Origin: Candidatus Bathyarchaeota archaeon
GTDB lineage: Archaea > Thermoproteota > Bathyarchaeia > 40CM-2-53-6 > JALHTG01
Direction of reading: 5' to 3'
Length of the DNA stretch: 59,245 bases
Assembly: GCA_022865705.1 (NCBI GenBank)
Contig: JALHTG010000053.1
Span: 1-59,245, forward strand
Below the pieces are notes generated by a model that saw nothing but the letters and a program-made list of their open reading frames with translations, had not been told where the DNA came from and did no database searches. Shown piece after piece: positions 24,849 to 33,417 of the stretch. The first letter of the stretch is position 1. Each line of letters opens with the position of its first letter. Made by a program: the position numbers and the translations under genes.

Positions 24849-26570
24849 GTGCAGACGAAGCGCGGGGAACATTTTAACAGACCGAACACCCAGTATTCTG
24901 CGGCAACATCTCAGGAGAACCCGCGAGACGTGACGGTCAATAATGAGGGAAACGCCCTAAGACATCTATGCAGGGAAATCGCTGAAGACTCTCGAATAGT
25001 AGCGATCTGTCTGTATGGCTCACGGGCAGGAGGTTACGCCAGACCTGACAGTGACTTTGATGTTGTGTTGGTGCTGGAAAGGTTTTCAGAAGGCGTCAGT
25101 TTCCATAGAAGAGAAATTGGACAAGTCTACGCGGCCGTTCTTGTTGTGGACAGAGAGCTCTTCGAACTCGATATGAAGAAAGGCTATTTGGGCGAGTTCA
25201 TATGCGCCAGGCTCCTTAGCCCTTACATAGCCCTAGAAAACTCGGGATTTCTGAAGGAGATGGAGATTCAGGCAAAGAAGAGAATTGTACAGGAAGAACT
25301 CAGAGATCTTATCATAGAATACCGGCGAATCTCACATGGGCTGATAGTGGATCCCACCTACTTCGCTCTGTCCAGACTACGAAAGAGAGCAAGATACTAT
25401 CCTGCTGTCCTACACAGCTACACCAATATGCTTAGAGAAGATTTGAGAAGAGATAGTCTAAGCTCTATTCTCGGGGGTTATCAGACAGCACTGCAGGATC
25501 TTCACGAAACTGGCCTAGTAAGATTCGAGAACGGTATGGTGAGGCTCCAAGAGCGGTTCATAGACAAGACGCTCTCAAGGGGGTCGTTTGAGAGAGTGGT
25601 CAACGTTATGGAGACGAGTCGGAGAACTTTCCGTTCCTACTTAGCATACGGCCGTAGCCGTATAGGTGGTGTCGAAGTGATACTAGATGAGCTAGGGTCA
25701 GTCCTGCGCAAAGCGCCGCAATACGATTCGCATGAGGACAAGCCGGAGGATCCGAAGAATCATTTGTACCTTCAAACATCTGCCGGTATGGTGAATCTCA
25801 ATGAGAGATCGTCTGTTGTCGATGTCGCCCTGAAGCTTAGGCCTGGAGCAAAGGTGACGATCACTCCTCTAGCTGGCGTGCTGAATGATGTCTACTTGGT
25901 ATCTGTAGGTCAAGAGCAATTGGTTGCGAAGAGGTATACTGACTGGGTTAACTTGAAATGGTTCACTATCAATCTCGTGACACTTGGTACAAAGAAATTC
26001 TCGGTTATGGGAAAGTCTAGACTTGCAAACGAATACGGCATGAATAGAATTCTTTCCGAAGAAGGTATTCCTGTGCCAGAGATTGTCCATGTTAGCATCC
26101 CTCACCGAATGCTTCTGGAAAGGTATGTAGAAGGGGAAAACGTGGCGAACCTAGTCAAGCTTGCTTGTTCATCTGATCAGCTTTCGGCAAGAGAGTACGG
26201 ACTCGCGATCGACGTTGGAAAAGCAATGGCGAAAATCCACTCTGTAGGTGTCACTGTAGGTGATTCAAAGCCTGAGAACTTTCTTTTATCCTCTGACGGA
26301 AAGGTATACTCATTAGATCTTGAGCAAGCTGCAAGAAAGGGAGACAAGGCGTGGGATCTGTCGGAATTTCTATTCTATTCTGGACACTATTCTCCTCTAA
26401 TGACCCAAGGCCTGAGTCAACTTGTTGATGGTTTCATAGAAGGTTATTTGAAGACAGGAGAACCAAATGCCCTCAGACGAGCTGCTGGAATAAATTACAT
26501 AAAAGTATTCTCGATATGGACAGCGCCGCCTGTGATATTCGGGATAGCTGATAGACTTCGAAAGATCTAG
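24849..26570 (+). CDS. fusion of a nucleotidyltransferase and a protein-kinase-like domain
   Basis: A 573-residue two-domain protein. Residues about 30-110 form a MNT-type nucleotidyltransferase with LYGSRAGGYARPDSDFDVV. Residues about 310-560 form a Bud32/aminoglycoside-kinase-like fold: VYLVSVGQEQLVAKRYTDW holds the Lys, MLLERYVEGENV is the hinge, TVGDSKPENFLLS is the catalytic loop and YSLDLEQAARKGDKAWDL is the metal-binding part. The middle is helical. It could nucleotidylate or phosphorylate proteins, RNA or a small molecule. The start is GTG 24849, and the HAD phosphatase follows within 69 bases. Confidence 0.82.
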   Translation: MQTKRGEHFNRPNTQYSAATSQENPRDVTVNNEGNALRHLCREIAEDSRIVAICLYGSRAGGYARPDSDFDVVLVLERFSEGVSFHRREIGQVYAAVLVVDRELFELDMKKGYLGEFICARLLSPYIALENSGFLKEMEIQAKKRIVQEELRDLIIEYRRISHGLIVDPTYFALSRLRKRARYYPAVLHSYTNMLREDLRRDSLSSILGGYQTALQDLHETGLVRFENGMVRLQERFIDKTLSRGSFERVVNVMETSRRTFRSYLAYGRSRIGGVEVILDELGSVLRKAPQYDSHEDKPEDPKNHLYLQTSAGMVNLNERSSVVDVALKLRPGAKVTITPLAGVLNDVYLVSVGQEQLVAKRYTDWVNLKWFTINLVTLGTKKFSVMGKSRLANEYGMNRILSEEGIPVPEIVHVSIPHRMLLERYVEGENVANLVKLACSSDQLSAREYGLAIDVGKAMAKIHSVGVTVGDSKPENFLLSSDGKVYSLDLEQAARKGDKAWDLSEFLFYSGHYSPLMTQGLSQLVDGFIEGYLKTGEPNALRRAAGINYIKVFSIWTAPPVIFGIADRLRKI

Positions 26571-26638
26571 AATGGCACTGATACGACTTCAGGGTCACTG
26601 ACAGATGATGAAATCTCCAAATCTCGAGGATGACGTGA

Positions 26639-27268
26639 TTGAGAAAGTTTATTCGCCTCGTTGTCTTCGACCTCGACGGGACATTGACGAAAGTCGAGAG
26701 CACGTGGCAATATATTCACGAAAGACTTGGAACATGGCATCTTGGAAGTTCATCCGCTCAAGACTACTGGAAGGGAAGAATCAGCTACATGGAATGGGCC
26801 CAACTTGATTCGTCCGCTTGGCGAGGTGTGGAGCTCAAGAAGATAAGATCGATTCTCGACGAAATCCCTTACGTTGATGGTGCCAAGGAAGCGGTTGCGG
26901 AGTTGAGGGAAAAGGGAAAGCTCTCTGGAATAGTCAGCGCGGGAATATCACTCCTCTCTGATAGGGTGCGTGAGGAATTGTCTATGGACTTCGCTATCGC
27001 TAATGAGCTTCATTTTTCTCAGGGTAGAATGACTGGTGGGGTCACGGTCAATGTGTCGTTGGATGATAAGAGTCTAGTCATGAGAAGAGTTGCGGAGCAG
27101 CTGGGATTCTCTCTCCGTGAATGTGCTGTTGTGGGAGACAACGGTTTCGATCTTCCAAGTGAGGCGGGATTGCGGATTGGTTTCAACCCGAAGCACGAGG
27201 CCGAAACGGCCTGTGACGTTGTGATTCGAGGAACTGACATAAGAGCAATCCTTACACACATACTTTGA
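26639..27268 (+). CDS. HAD-family phosphatase, phosphoserine-phosphatase-like
   Basis: A 209-residue HAD hydrolase. Motif I is VFDLDGTLTKVES, motif II is the serine in GIVSAGISLL, motif III is Lys in LDDKSLVMRR and motif IV is VVGDNGFDLPSEAG. The cap inserted after motif I is of the SerB type. It may dephosphorylate phosphoserine or a related metabolite. A TTG start at 26639 has GAGGA nearby. Position behind the nucleotidyltransferase-kinase suggests a shared pathway. Confidence 0.82.
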   Translation: MRKFIRLVVFDLDGTLTKVESTWQYIHERLGTWHLGSSSAQDYWKGRISYMEWAQLDSSAWRGVELKKIRSILDEIPYVDGAKEAVAELREKGKLSGIVSAGISLLSDRVREELSMDFAIANELHFSQGRMTGGVTVNVSLDDKSLVMRRVAEQLGFSLRECAVVGDNGFDLPSEAGLRIGFNPKHEAETACDVVIRGTDIRAILTHIL

Positions 27269-27397
27269 GGCAGAGAAGATCTGCAGCCCCCGCTCGGACG
27301 TCTATTGGGTAACGGAGCGGACAAAAGCATTATTGACTTGTTGCCGCCCAGTCATGTCATAATATGACCATTTCAAGGGGCGCGAACTGAACGCAGG

Positions 27398-27868
27398 ATG
27401 CGCGGGGTAGCTGAACCACAATTGACCAAGGAACATATGGAATGTAGAGGACTGAACGCCCGGCTCTCGACAAAAGGAGGCTTGATAACGATTTCCCAGA
27501 TCTTCCCTCCTGGGAAGGTGGAGATTCCTCTATATGATGTCGTTGCGGTTGAGCTCGTCGTTAGCAGCATCTTTCCGCCAATTGCCGTGTCTCTTGTTGG
27601 TTTCATCATTCTTGTCGCCATATGGTGGGTCGCAGGAGGATGGGCTTGGCCTGTGGTCCTTGCTGAACCGTATCGGTCTTCCTCGTCATGGGCGGTACTC
27701 GGTTCTGTGTCTGGCCTGGCAGGTGCAGGGTATGTGTGGCTGTTTGCCAAGATCAAAATCACAACCCTCAACAGTGATACAAAGGTCACCATACAAATGG
27801 TTCCGAAGCATTCCGGTGGGCGATTCGTCAGCAACATACGGTCAATGATACGGTTGATTGAAGAATGA
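27398..27868 (+). CDS. two-TM membrane protein with PH-like flanks
   Basis: A 156-residue protein. Short beta-rich stretches (GLITISQIFPPGKVEIPLYD; IKITTLNSDTKVTIQM) surround two TM segments (about residues 58-80 and 92-112). This resembles bacterial/archaeal membrane PH-domain proteins, but only loosely. Its stop overlaps the trmI start by four bases. ATG 27437 (MECRGLNA) with AAGGA upstream is an alternative start. Confidence 0.6.
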   Translation: MRGVAEPQLTKEHMECRGLNARLSTKGGLITISQIFPPGKVEIPLYDVVAVELVVSSIFPPIAVSLVGFIILVAIWWVAGGWAWPVVLAEPYRSSSSWAVLGSVSGLAGAGYVWLFAKIKITTLNSDTKVTIQMVPKHSGGRFVSNIRSMIRLIEE

Positions 27869-28662
27869 GAGCAATCGAGGAAGGAGATTCTGTACTGCTC
27901 TACCTGAATGAAAAGAAGAAATGGCTTGTGCAAGTGCGGGATCGGAAAGAGTTTCACACACATGTAGGAGTCGTTAAACTTGAGGAGGCTGTTGGGAAGC
28001 CTTTCGGTAGCTGCGTAAGAAGTACATTAGGATTTGAGTTTTATCTTCTTTGGCCGACCGTACGAGACCGAATCTTGCACACACATAGGCCCACCCAAAT
28101 ACTGTATGACAAGGACGTAGGGTTGGCGATCTTCCGGCTGGGTATCGGGTCGGGAGATGTTGTCATCGAGGCTGGAACAGGAAGTGGTGCAATGACTGCG
28201 AGTTTGGCAAATGTGGTTAGACCAGGAGGACACGTCTACAGTTATGAAATTAGAGAGGAGTTCGTGGAGACTGCAACGAGAAACCTTGTGAAGATGGGAT
28301 TGGAAGAGTATGTGACCATCAATAATCTCGATGCGAGAAATGGGTTTCGAGAAAAAGATGTAGACGCAGCATTCATTGATCTTGGGGATCCTTGGGAAGT
28401 GATAGGTCCTGTTCACTTGGCATTGGGGGGAGGTCACCCTGTGGCCTCATTCAGTCCTACCATGAACCAGGTCGAAAAAGTAGTGGATGCGATGAAGAAT
28501 GGGTTTGTTGACATAGAGACGGTGGAGTGCTTCGTTAGAAGCCTACGTGTCGAAAAGGGCAAGACTCGACCGACATCATTGATGGTAGGACATACTGGAT
28601 ACTTGACATTCGGCAGGAAGGTTTTCGAAGGAAAGGAGCAGGTTGGGGGTTCTTCTCGCTAA
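27865..28662 (+). CDS. trmI: tRNA (adenine-N1)-methyltransferase TrmI
   Basis: A 265-residue class I methyltransferase of the TrmI/Trm61 family, which methylates A58 (and A57 in archaea) of tRNA. The N-terminal beta domain contains GDSVLLYL and HTHVGVVKLEEAVGKPFGS. The SAM site is VIEAGTGSGAMTASLA, and the acidic YSYEIREEF follows. AAFIDLGDPWEVI replaces the usual DLPDPW motif, with a small change. The ATGA overlap links it to the membrane protein upstream. It ends four bases into the convergent polyferredoxin gene. Confidence 0.92.
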   Translation: MRAIEEGDSVLLYLNEKKKWLVQVRDRKEFHTHVGVVKLEEAVGKPFGSCVRSTLGFEFYLLWPTVRDRILHTHRPTQILYDKDVGLAIFRLGIGSGDVVIEAGTGSGAMTASLANVVRPGGHVYSYEIREEFVETATRNLVKMGLEEYVTINNLDARNGFREKDVDAAFIDLGDPWEVIGPVHLALGGGHPVASFSPTMNQVEKVVDAMKNGFVDIETVECFVRSLRVEKGKTRPTSLMVGHTGYLTFGRKVFEGKEQVGGSSR

Positions 28663-29657
28663 GGGAACGTGGGCCTTAACGCTTTGTACCTACACGCATC
28701 TGTGCACTCAAGGCACATTATGCATTCCGGATCAGTCATCTTTTCCCACGGTCCGTCAGTCAGTCGTACCAGCATAGGGCAAACCTTCATACAATCCCCA
28801 CACTTGTTACATTGAAGCAGGTTTCTCCTCAGGCCAAGGAAACTAACCCGGCCAAATATCGCCAAGAGTGCTCCAGCAGGGCAGAGGTACCGACACCATG
28901 CTCTCAGGAAGAAGAACGACAACACCATTACAAAGATCAATATCATCAGTCTCGTCGCTAGCAGCCACGTCATTGAGCTTAACCTGCTCCAGACAAGATC
29001 TGAACTAAGCGGGTTCGTTACAGGTGGTATGCCAAGGAAGTAAAGCAGAACCATTCTTCCCAATATTGGCAAGACTCCAAGGAGAGTGGCTTCGGGGGAA
29101 AGAGCTGAGAATGGCCCATGTGACAAATCGCCGAGTGCGGCCTTGTAGTCTGCTCCTATATTGTAGATCAGTGAAAGGGCTAGGGATCCACTGAAAAATA
29201 AAGTCATTCCCAAAATGGCGTACTTGACCTTGATTGCTCCAACATGAGTACGAAGAGAAACCTCACGACGTCTTGCATTCACTAAGCCATTCAGATCCTG
29301 CACCAATCCGAACGGGCAGATCCAGCCACAGGTGGCTCTGCCCACAAAGACCCCAAACAAAACAAAAACTGCCAAGGGCATCCAAGGCATAATCGCTTCT
29401 GCGGACATCTCTTGGATAGCATCTAGAGCTGCCACAACAGTCTTACCTTGGTTCCCGAATGTCAGCAGTATTGGAAGCGTGACTATGGTTCGAGCAACTC
29501 CAAAACCTGCGCCCAGAAACACAACAGTACTGGTAAGCTGAACAATCTTCCTGATCCACCAGATCTTGCCAAACCGCTGAGACGTTTTCTCCAAGAGTGC
29601 TTCCTCTACGGTATTCCTGCGATACATGTCTCGCTGACGAGTTTCACAAGCTTCCAA
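28659..29657 (-). CDS. NapH/polyferredoxin-type membrane iron-sulfur protein
   Basis: A 332-residue protein with about five TM segments, two membrane cysteine motifs (TCGWICPFGLVQD; CRYLCPAGALLA) and two C-terminal [4Fe-4S] clusters (CNKCGDCMKVCP; CIMCLECTDACR). These proteins pass electrons between the quinone pool or flavoproteins and iron-sulfur partners. The terminal reductase is not encoded nearby. The start is TTG 29657 or ATG 29627 (MYRRNTVEE), and either overlaps the small ORF upstream. Confidence 0.82.
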   Translation of the reverse strand: MEACETRQRDMYRRNTVEEALLEKTSQRFGKIWWIRKIVQLTSTVVFLGAGFGVARTIVTLPILLTFGNQGKTVVAALDAIQEMSAEAIMPWMPLAVFVLFGVFVGRATCGWICPFGLVQDLNGLVNARRREVSLRTHVGAIKVKYAILGMTLFFSGSLALSLIYNIGADYKAALGDLSHGPFSALSPEATLLGVLPILGRMVLLYFLGIPPVTNPLSSDLVWSRLSSMTWLLATRLMILIFVMVLSFFFLRAWCRYLCPAGALLAIFGRVSFLGLRRNLLQCNKCGDCMKVCPMLVRLTDGPWEKMTDPECIMCLECTDACRYKALRPTFP

Positions 29658-29746
29658 AGTTCATCCTGCTGCCTCCGAAAGGCTCCCAAGCAGAGGAAGC
29701 TAAGGCCTACTATCAGAAAGAACGATGCTACCAGTCTTCTCTTCAA
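29606..29746 (-). CDS. 46-residue signal- or TM-containing small protein
   Basis: A short frame not obvious from start-codon scans, since it opens with TTG at 29746. It begins KRRLVASFFLIVGLSFLCLG, a basic N-terminus plus hydrophobic segment, and continues with a charged amphipathic stretch (RRQQDELWKLVKLV). It ends at TAG 29606-29608 inside the polyferredoxin gene start. A TATA box lies about 55 bases upstream. It may be a small partner or leader peptide of the iron-sulfur membrane protein. No homologue is recalled. Confidence 0.4.
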   Translation of the reverse strand: MKRRLVASFFLIVGLSFLCLGAFRRQQDELWKLVKLVSETCIAGIP

Positions 29747-29801
29747 TGTGCTCGCCCTGAACCAGTTTTCCTATCCGTCTTGTAGGGTTCCATTTAACTC
29801 T

Positions 29802-29811
29802 TTTTTATAGT
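29802..29811 (-). promoter_or_regulatory. TATA box of the polyferredoxin operon
   Basis: The minus strand reads ctataaaaaa. It predicts initiation near 29780, about 34 bases before the small TTG ORF and 120 or more before the polyferredoxin start. Confidence 0.5.
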
Positions 29812-29887
29812 CAGACAATGAGATGAGTCAACTTCCGGTAGTCTACGCAAAGGGGACTCGGCCAAACCTTCACTGTAGGTTGATTTG

Positions 29888-30577
29888 TCATGTAAAGCGT
29901 GACATTTCGCGAGCCATGTCTAGAGCTACTTTTCTCTGGTCCGTGGCTTTGACAACGGCACTGGAGACAAGGATTCCTTGTGCCCCAAGGTTTAAAGCTG
30001 ATGAGGCGTCATGTGCTTCTGAGATTCCGGCGCCGCACAGGATCACAACCTTCTTGTTTATGTCTCTTATTCGCGCGACTGCGTCCGTAACAACCTCAGG
30101 CTTGGCTTTGGAGACCGCTCTGCCCGTGCCTATCAGCTCTGGAGGTTCCACAGCTACAATGTCGGGTTCGAATGCCGCACATGCAGCAGCCGTGGCCACG
30201 TTGTTTGCACAGACGACAGAGGTCAATCCCACAACTCCAGTCCTTCTTACACATTCTTCTAATGTCGCAAGTTCGAGACGTCTTTCTGAGTGATTGAGTA
30301 AAGTTCCTCGAGCCCCTGATTCCTTGACCGCTTCAGGTGCAATATGACCAGTGTGCCCTCCCTGTGGCTGTGGGTCAACATGTTGAGCATACACTGGAAT
30401 CTCAACATGCTGACTCAAGGGAAAGAGATCGCTCGTTTGAGCAGCAACAATCACTTGGATCCCCGTCTCTCTTTGAACGCCTTCCAGTATCTTGGAGAGA
30501 GCCAATGCCTTCGTGCCTGACGCCTCAGAATATGTCTTAAAGTTAACAATCATTATCGACTCATGTTCTTTCCTCAT
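29888..30577 (-). CDS. tpiA: triosephosphate isomerase, archaeal type
   Basis: The short archaeal TIM of 229 residues. It has IVNFKTYSEA with the substrate-binding Asn and Lys, catalytic His in LLNHSERR, catalytic Glu in IVAVEPPELIGTG and the phosphate loop GAGISEAHDA. It interconverts DHAP and GAP in glycolysis and gluconeogenesis. It is divergent from the FBP aldolase/phosphatase gene across a 224-base promoter region. The start is ATG 30577, with ATG 30553 as an alternative. Confidence 0.95.
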   Translation of the reverse strand: MRKEHESIMIVNFKTYSEASGTKALALSKILEGVQRETGIQVIVAAQTSDLFPLSQHVEIPVYAQHVDPQPQGGHTGHIAPEAVKESGARGTLLNHSERRLELATLEECVRRTGVVGLTSVVCANNVATAAACAAFEPDIVAVEPPELIGTGRAVSKAKPEVVTDAVARIRDINKKVVILCGAGISEAHDASSALNLGAQGILVSSAVVKATDQRKVALDMAREMSRFT

Positions 30578-30610
30578 GTGAGATCACTTCGTGCATAGCT
30601 GAGAACCGGA

Positions 30611-30618
30611 TATTTATT
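30611..30618 (-). promoter_or_regulatory. TATA box of tpiA
   Basis: The minus strand reads aataaata. A transcript start near 30587 gives a ten-base leader before ATG 30577. Confidence 0.5.
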
Positions 30619-30763
30619 ACCAATGTTGCGGCCGTCACATCCATCTCTTTGTTTTTCGCTGGTCGGGTTGCATTGGGGGGGTCCTTCCCAGACCTTGCCG
30701 ATGTGTTGTCTACCCAAAGAGTTCCTTCCCGGTTGTCAGACTGGTGAATGGCATTGCGAAAGT

Positions 30764-30772
30764 GGTAAATAC
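30764..30772 (+). promoter_or_regulatory. TATA box of the FBP aldolase/phosphatase gene
   Basis: The bases gtaaataca predict a transcript start near 30795. This excludes GTG 30793 and supports TTG 30802. The two TATA boxes of the divergent triose/FBP pair lie about 150 bases apart. Confidence 0.45.
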
Positions 30773-30801
30773 ACACGTAAAGAGCTTCGATTGTGGTGTT
30801 G

Positions 30802-31929
30802 AATTTGGGTATTGCGCATAGAATAACAATTTCCATCATCAAAGCGGATGTTGGATCTGTCGCGGGTCATCACATAGTTCATCCAGAGCAGATTGCGGTG
30901 GCTAGATCCTGCCTAGACAAGGCCAGGAAGGATGGAACGATTGTCGACTTCCATGTTTTTTCCTGTGGTGACGACCTCGAGTTGCTTATGACACATCGCC
31001 ACGGGGAGAACAGCCGCAAGATACACGAGCTTGCTTGGGGTACCTTCAAGGAGGTCACTGATAAGGTGTCCAAGCCTATGAAGCTCTATGCGGCAGGACA
31101 GGATCTGCTATCGGACACGTTCAGCGGAAACGTGAAAGGGATGGGGCCTGGGGTGGCGGAGATGGAGATTGAAGAAAGAAGCAGCGAACCTCTTGTGGTA
31201 TTCGCAGCAGACAAGACAGAACCAGGAGCTTTCAACCTGCCTCTATTCAAAATTTTTGCTGACCCATCCAATACAGCTGGTCTGGTCATAGATCCCGCTA
31301 TGCATGGAGGATTCACCTTTCGAGTCATGGATGTCATTGAGAGTAAGGTTGTTGACATTGCTTGTCCCGCCGAGATGTATGACCTGATCGCTCTTATTGG
31401 GACTACTGGGCGATACATAATCGAGAATGTTCACAGGACATCCGACAAGGTACTTGCATCAGTCTCAAGCACGACAAGACTCAACCTGATCGCTGGAAGA
31501 TACGTAGGAAAAGATGATCCGGTGATGATGGTCCGTACGCAACATGGTCTGCCAGCCACCGGAGAAGTTCTGGTGCCATTTGGCTTTCCCCATCTTGTCG
31601 CTGGCTTTATGCGAGGATCACATTACGGGCCTCTCATGCCTGTTGGTCTCAGGGATGCTAAGTGCACGCTGTTCGATGGCCCTCCAAGGATTGTCGCGTT
31701 GGGCTATAACATATGCAACGGGCATTTGGTGGGAATTCGTGGAAGCGAACCTGCAGATCTGTTTGACGATCCAGCTTTTGATCGAGCTAGAACGGTTGCA
31801 AATGACATCACTGACTACATTAGAAGGCACGGAGAGTTCATGCCGGCGAGACTTGGCCCAGAAGAGATGGAATACACGACTCTCCCGCAGGTCCTAGAGA
31901 AGCTGAAACCGAGATTTCAGAAGATATAA
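30802..31929 (+). CDS. fbp: bifunctional fructose-1,6-bisphosphate aldolase/phosphatase (class V)
   Basis: The archaeal gluconeogenic FBPA/P, about 375 residues. Family motifs are ISIIKADVGSVAGHH at the N-terminus, FSCGDDLELLMTH, the metal site FAADKTEPGAFNLPL, MHGGFTFRVMDV and the C-terminal DDPAFDRAR. It condenses DHAP with GAP and hydrolyses the FBP to fructose 6-phosphate. Homologues begin right at the ISIIKAD strand. Here TTG 30802 adds about five residues. Pairing with divergent tpiA forms a gluconeogenic module. Confidence 0.94.
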   Translation, partial: NLGIAHRITISIIKADVGSVAGHHIVHPEQIAVARSCLDKARKDGTIVDFHVFSCGDDLELLMTHRHGENSRKIHELAWGTFKEVTDKVSKPMKLYAAGQDLLSDTFSGNVKGMGPGVAEMEIEERSSEPLVVFAADKTEPGAFNLPLFKIFADPSNTAGLVIDPAMHGGFTFRVMDVIESKVVDIACPAEMYDLIALIGTTGRYIIENVHRTSDKVLASVSSTTRLNLIAGRYVGKDDPVMMVRTQHGLPATGEVLVPFGFPHLVAGFMRGSHYGPLMPVGLRDAKCTLFDGPPRIVALGYNICNGHLVGIRGSEPADLFDDPAFDRARTVANDITDYIRRHGEFMPARLGPEEMEYTTLPQVLEKLKPRFQKI

Positions 31930-32028
31930 GAGCAATCCAGCAGCGCTGCTCTTTTCTTCTCTTTCCTGTTAGGTTCGAAAAATCATATCTTTGAGATTCA
32001 TCGATTGATAGTCCCGAAGGGTATGACA

Positions 32029-33399
32029 ATGCCCAAAAGGATCGTCGTCGTCGGAGCTGGAGCAGCTGGAACTACAGCGTCAATTGAAGCCAGAAGAACA
32101 GATCGTTTAGCTGAAATATACCTCGTAACGAAGGAAAGGGACACAGAATATTCCAGATGTGGGCTACCCTATGCATTCTCTGGGATCGTGCCGAGAATAG
32201 AGACGCTCATAGCTCATCCTTCGCATTTCTACGAAACGATTAGTAGAATACGATTGCTTCTCAGAACTGAATGTACGAAGCTCCGGCCGGACGACAAGAA
32301 AATCGACGTAACTGATCTACGGACGGGCTCCAAGAGAGAACTACCTTACGATGCTCTTGTTGTTGCAACAGGGGCCGTGCCCACTCTTCCTCGTATACGA
32401 GGAATCGACAAGTCTGGTGTCTTCACGATTCGAACCCTAGATGACATACGGAATCTCAGTCGACATACAGAGAGTCATGGGAGGTCTGTTTTGATAATCG
32501 GTGCTGGTCTTATTGGCATGGAAATGTCAGAGGCGTTGGCCAGCAAAGGCTTCGAGGTGACAGTAGTGGAGATGCTACCTGAGATCCTTCCGGCCGTGCT
32601 TGACCCAGATATGGCATCGATCGTAAGGAGAAGAGCAGAAGAGCACGGCATAAGAATCATTTGTGGCTCAACAATCAAAGAGATCGTGGGGGAAACTTGC
32701 GTTGAAGACATAGTAGTAGGTGGGCAAACAATCAAGGCAGACTCGGTGATAGTTGCTGCAAGAGTCAGACCCGTTGTGGAACCATGGCGAGAAGCCGGGG
32801 TCCGAGTAGGAGACGCTGGGGGCATACGGGTCGACAATCGAATGTCGACAAACCTGGCTGATGTGTATGCCGCTGGAGATTGTGTGGAGACGAAATGTGC
32901 TGTCACGGGCAAAAATCTGCTTTTACAGCTAGCGACCACGGCTGTAAGGCAGGCTCTTGTTGCTGGCAGAAACGCGGCCGGTGGCTCTGAAACATACCCT
33001 CCTTCAACTGGTGTAGCAACAACGAAACTGTTCGGGTTGGAGATTGCTTGTGCAGGATTGACTACTGAGGCCTCGAACCGTTTGGAGCTCTCACCTATCT
33101 CGGCGCGGGTGTCTGCCTCTACGAGGTTGCAGTATATGCCTGGCGGGACAGAAGTTACAGTGAAGTTGCTGTGCGACGCTCGAGATGGGCGACTAGTTGG
33201 TGCACAGATAGTCGGCGGGGAAGATGCCTCCTGGAGAGCAAACTTTGCGTCTTTGGCGATGCATATGAGACTCACAGTTCAGGAATTCAGAAAAAAGGAA
33301 ACCTTTTATGCTCCTCCAGTGTCACCGGTCTGGGATCCGCTTACTCTAGCAGCACGGGCCTTGGAGCGCAAACTTGAAGCGTCCATCAGAACCAGATAA
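32029..33399 (+). CDS. FAD-dependent NAD(P)H oxidoreductase of the CoA-disulfide reductase / NADH oxidase group
   Basis: A 456-residue flavoprotein. It has an N-terminal FAD Rossmann motif (RIVVVGAGAAGTTAS), the single redox cysteine in YSRCGLPYAFSG, a second Rossmann motif for NAD(P)H (VLIIGAGLIGMEMSEAL), the FAD motif DVYAAGDCVE and a dimerisation domain. Substrate may be CoA disulfide, oxygen or persulfide. ATG 32029 is seven bases after GAAGGG and is preferred over TTG 32005. The gene is followed by serA after 18 bases. Confidence 0.87.
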   Translation: MPKRIVVVGAGAAGTTASIEARRTDRLAEIYLVTKERDTEYSRCGLPYAFSGIVPRIETLIAHPSHFYETISRIRLLLRTECTKLRPDDKKIDVTDLRTGSKRELPYDALVVATGAVPTLPRIRGIDKSGVFTIRTLDDIRNLSRHTESHGRSVLIIGAGLIGMEMSEALASKGFEVTVVEMLPEILPAVLDPDMASIVRRRAEEHGIRIICGSTIKEIVGETCVEDIVVGGQTIKADSVIVAARVRPVVEPWREAGVRVGDAGGIRVDNRMSTNLADVYAAGDCVETKCAVTGKNLLLQLATTAVRQALVAGRNAAGGSETYPPSTGVATTKLFGLEIACAGLTTEASNRLELSPISARVSASTRLQYMPGGTEVTVKLLCDARDGRLVGAQIVGGEDASWRANFASLAMHMRLTVQEFRKKETFYAPPVSPVWDPLTLAARALERKLEASIRTR

Positions 33400-33417
33400 G
33401 AGCCGGAGGGACGATAT

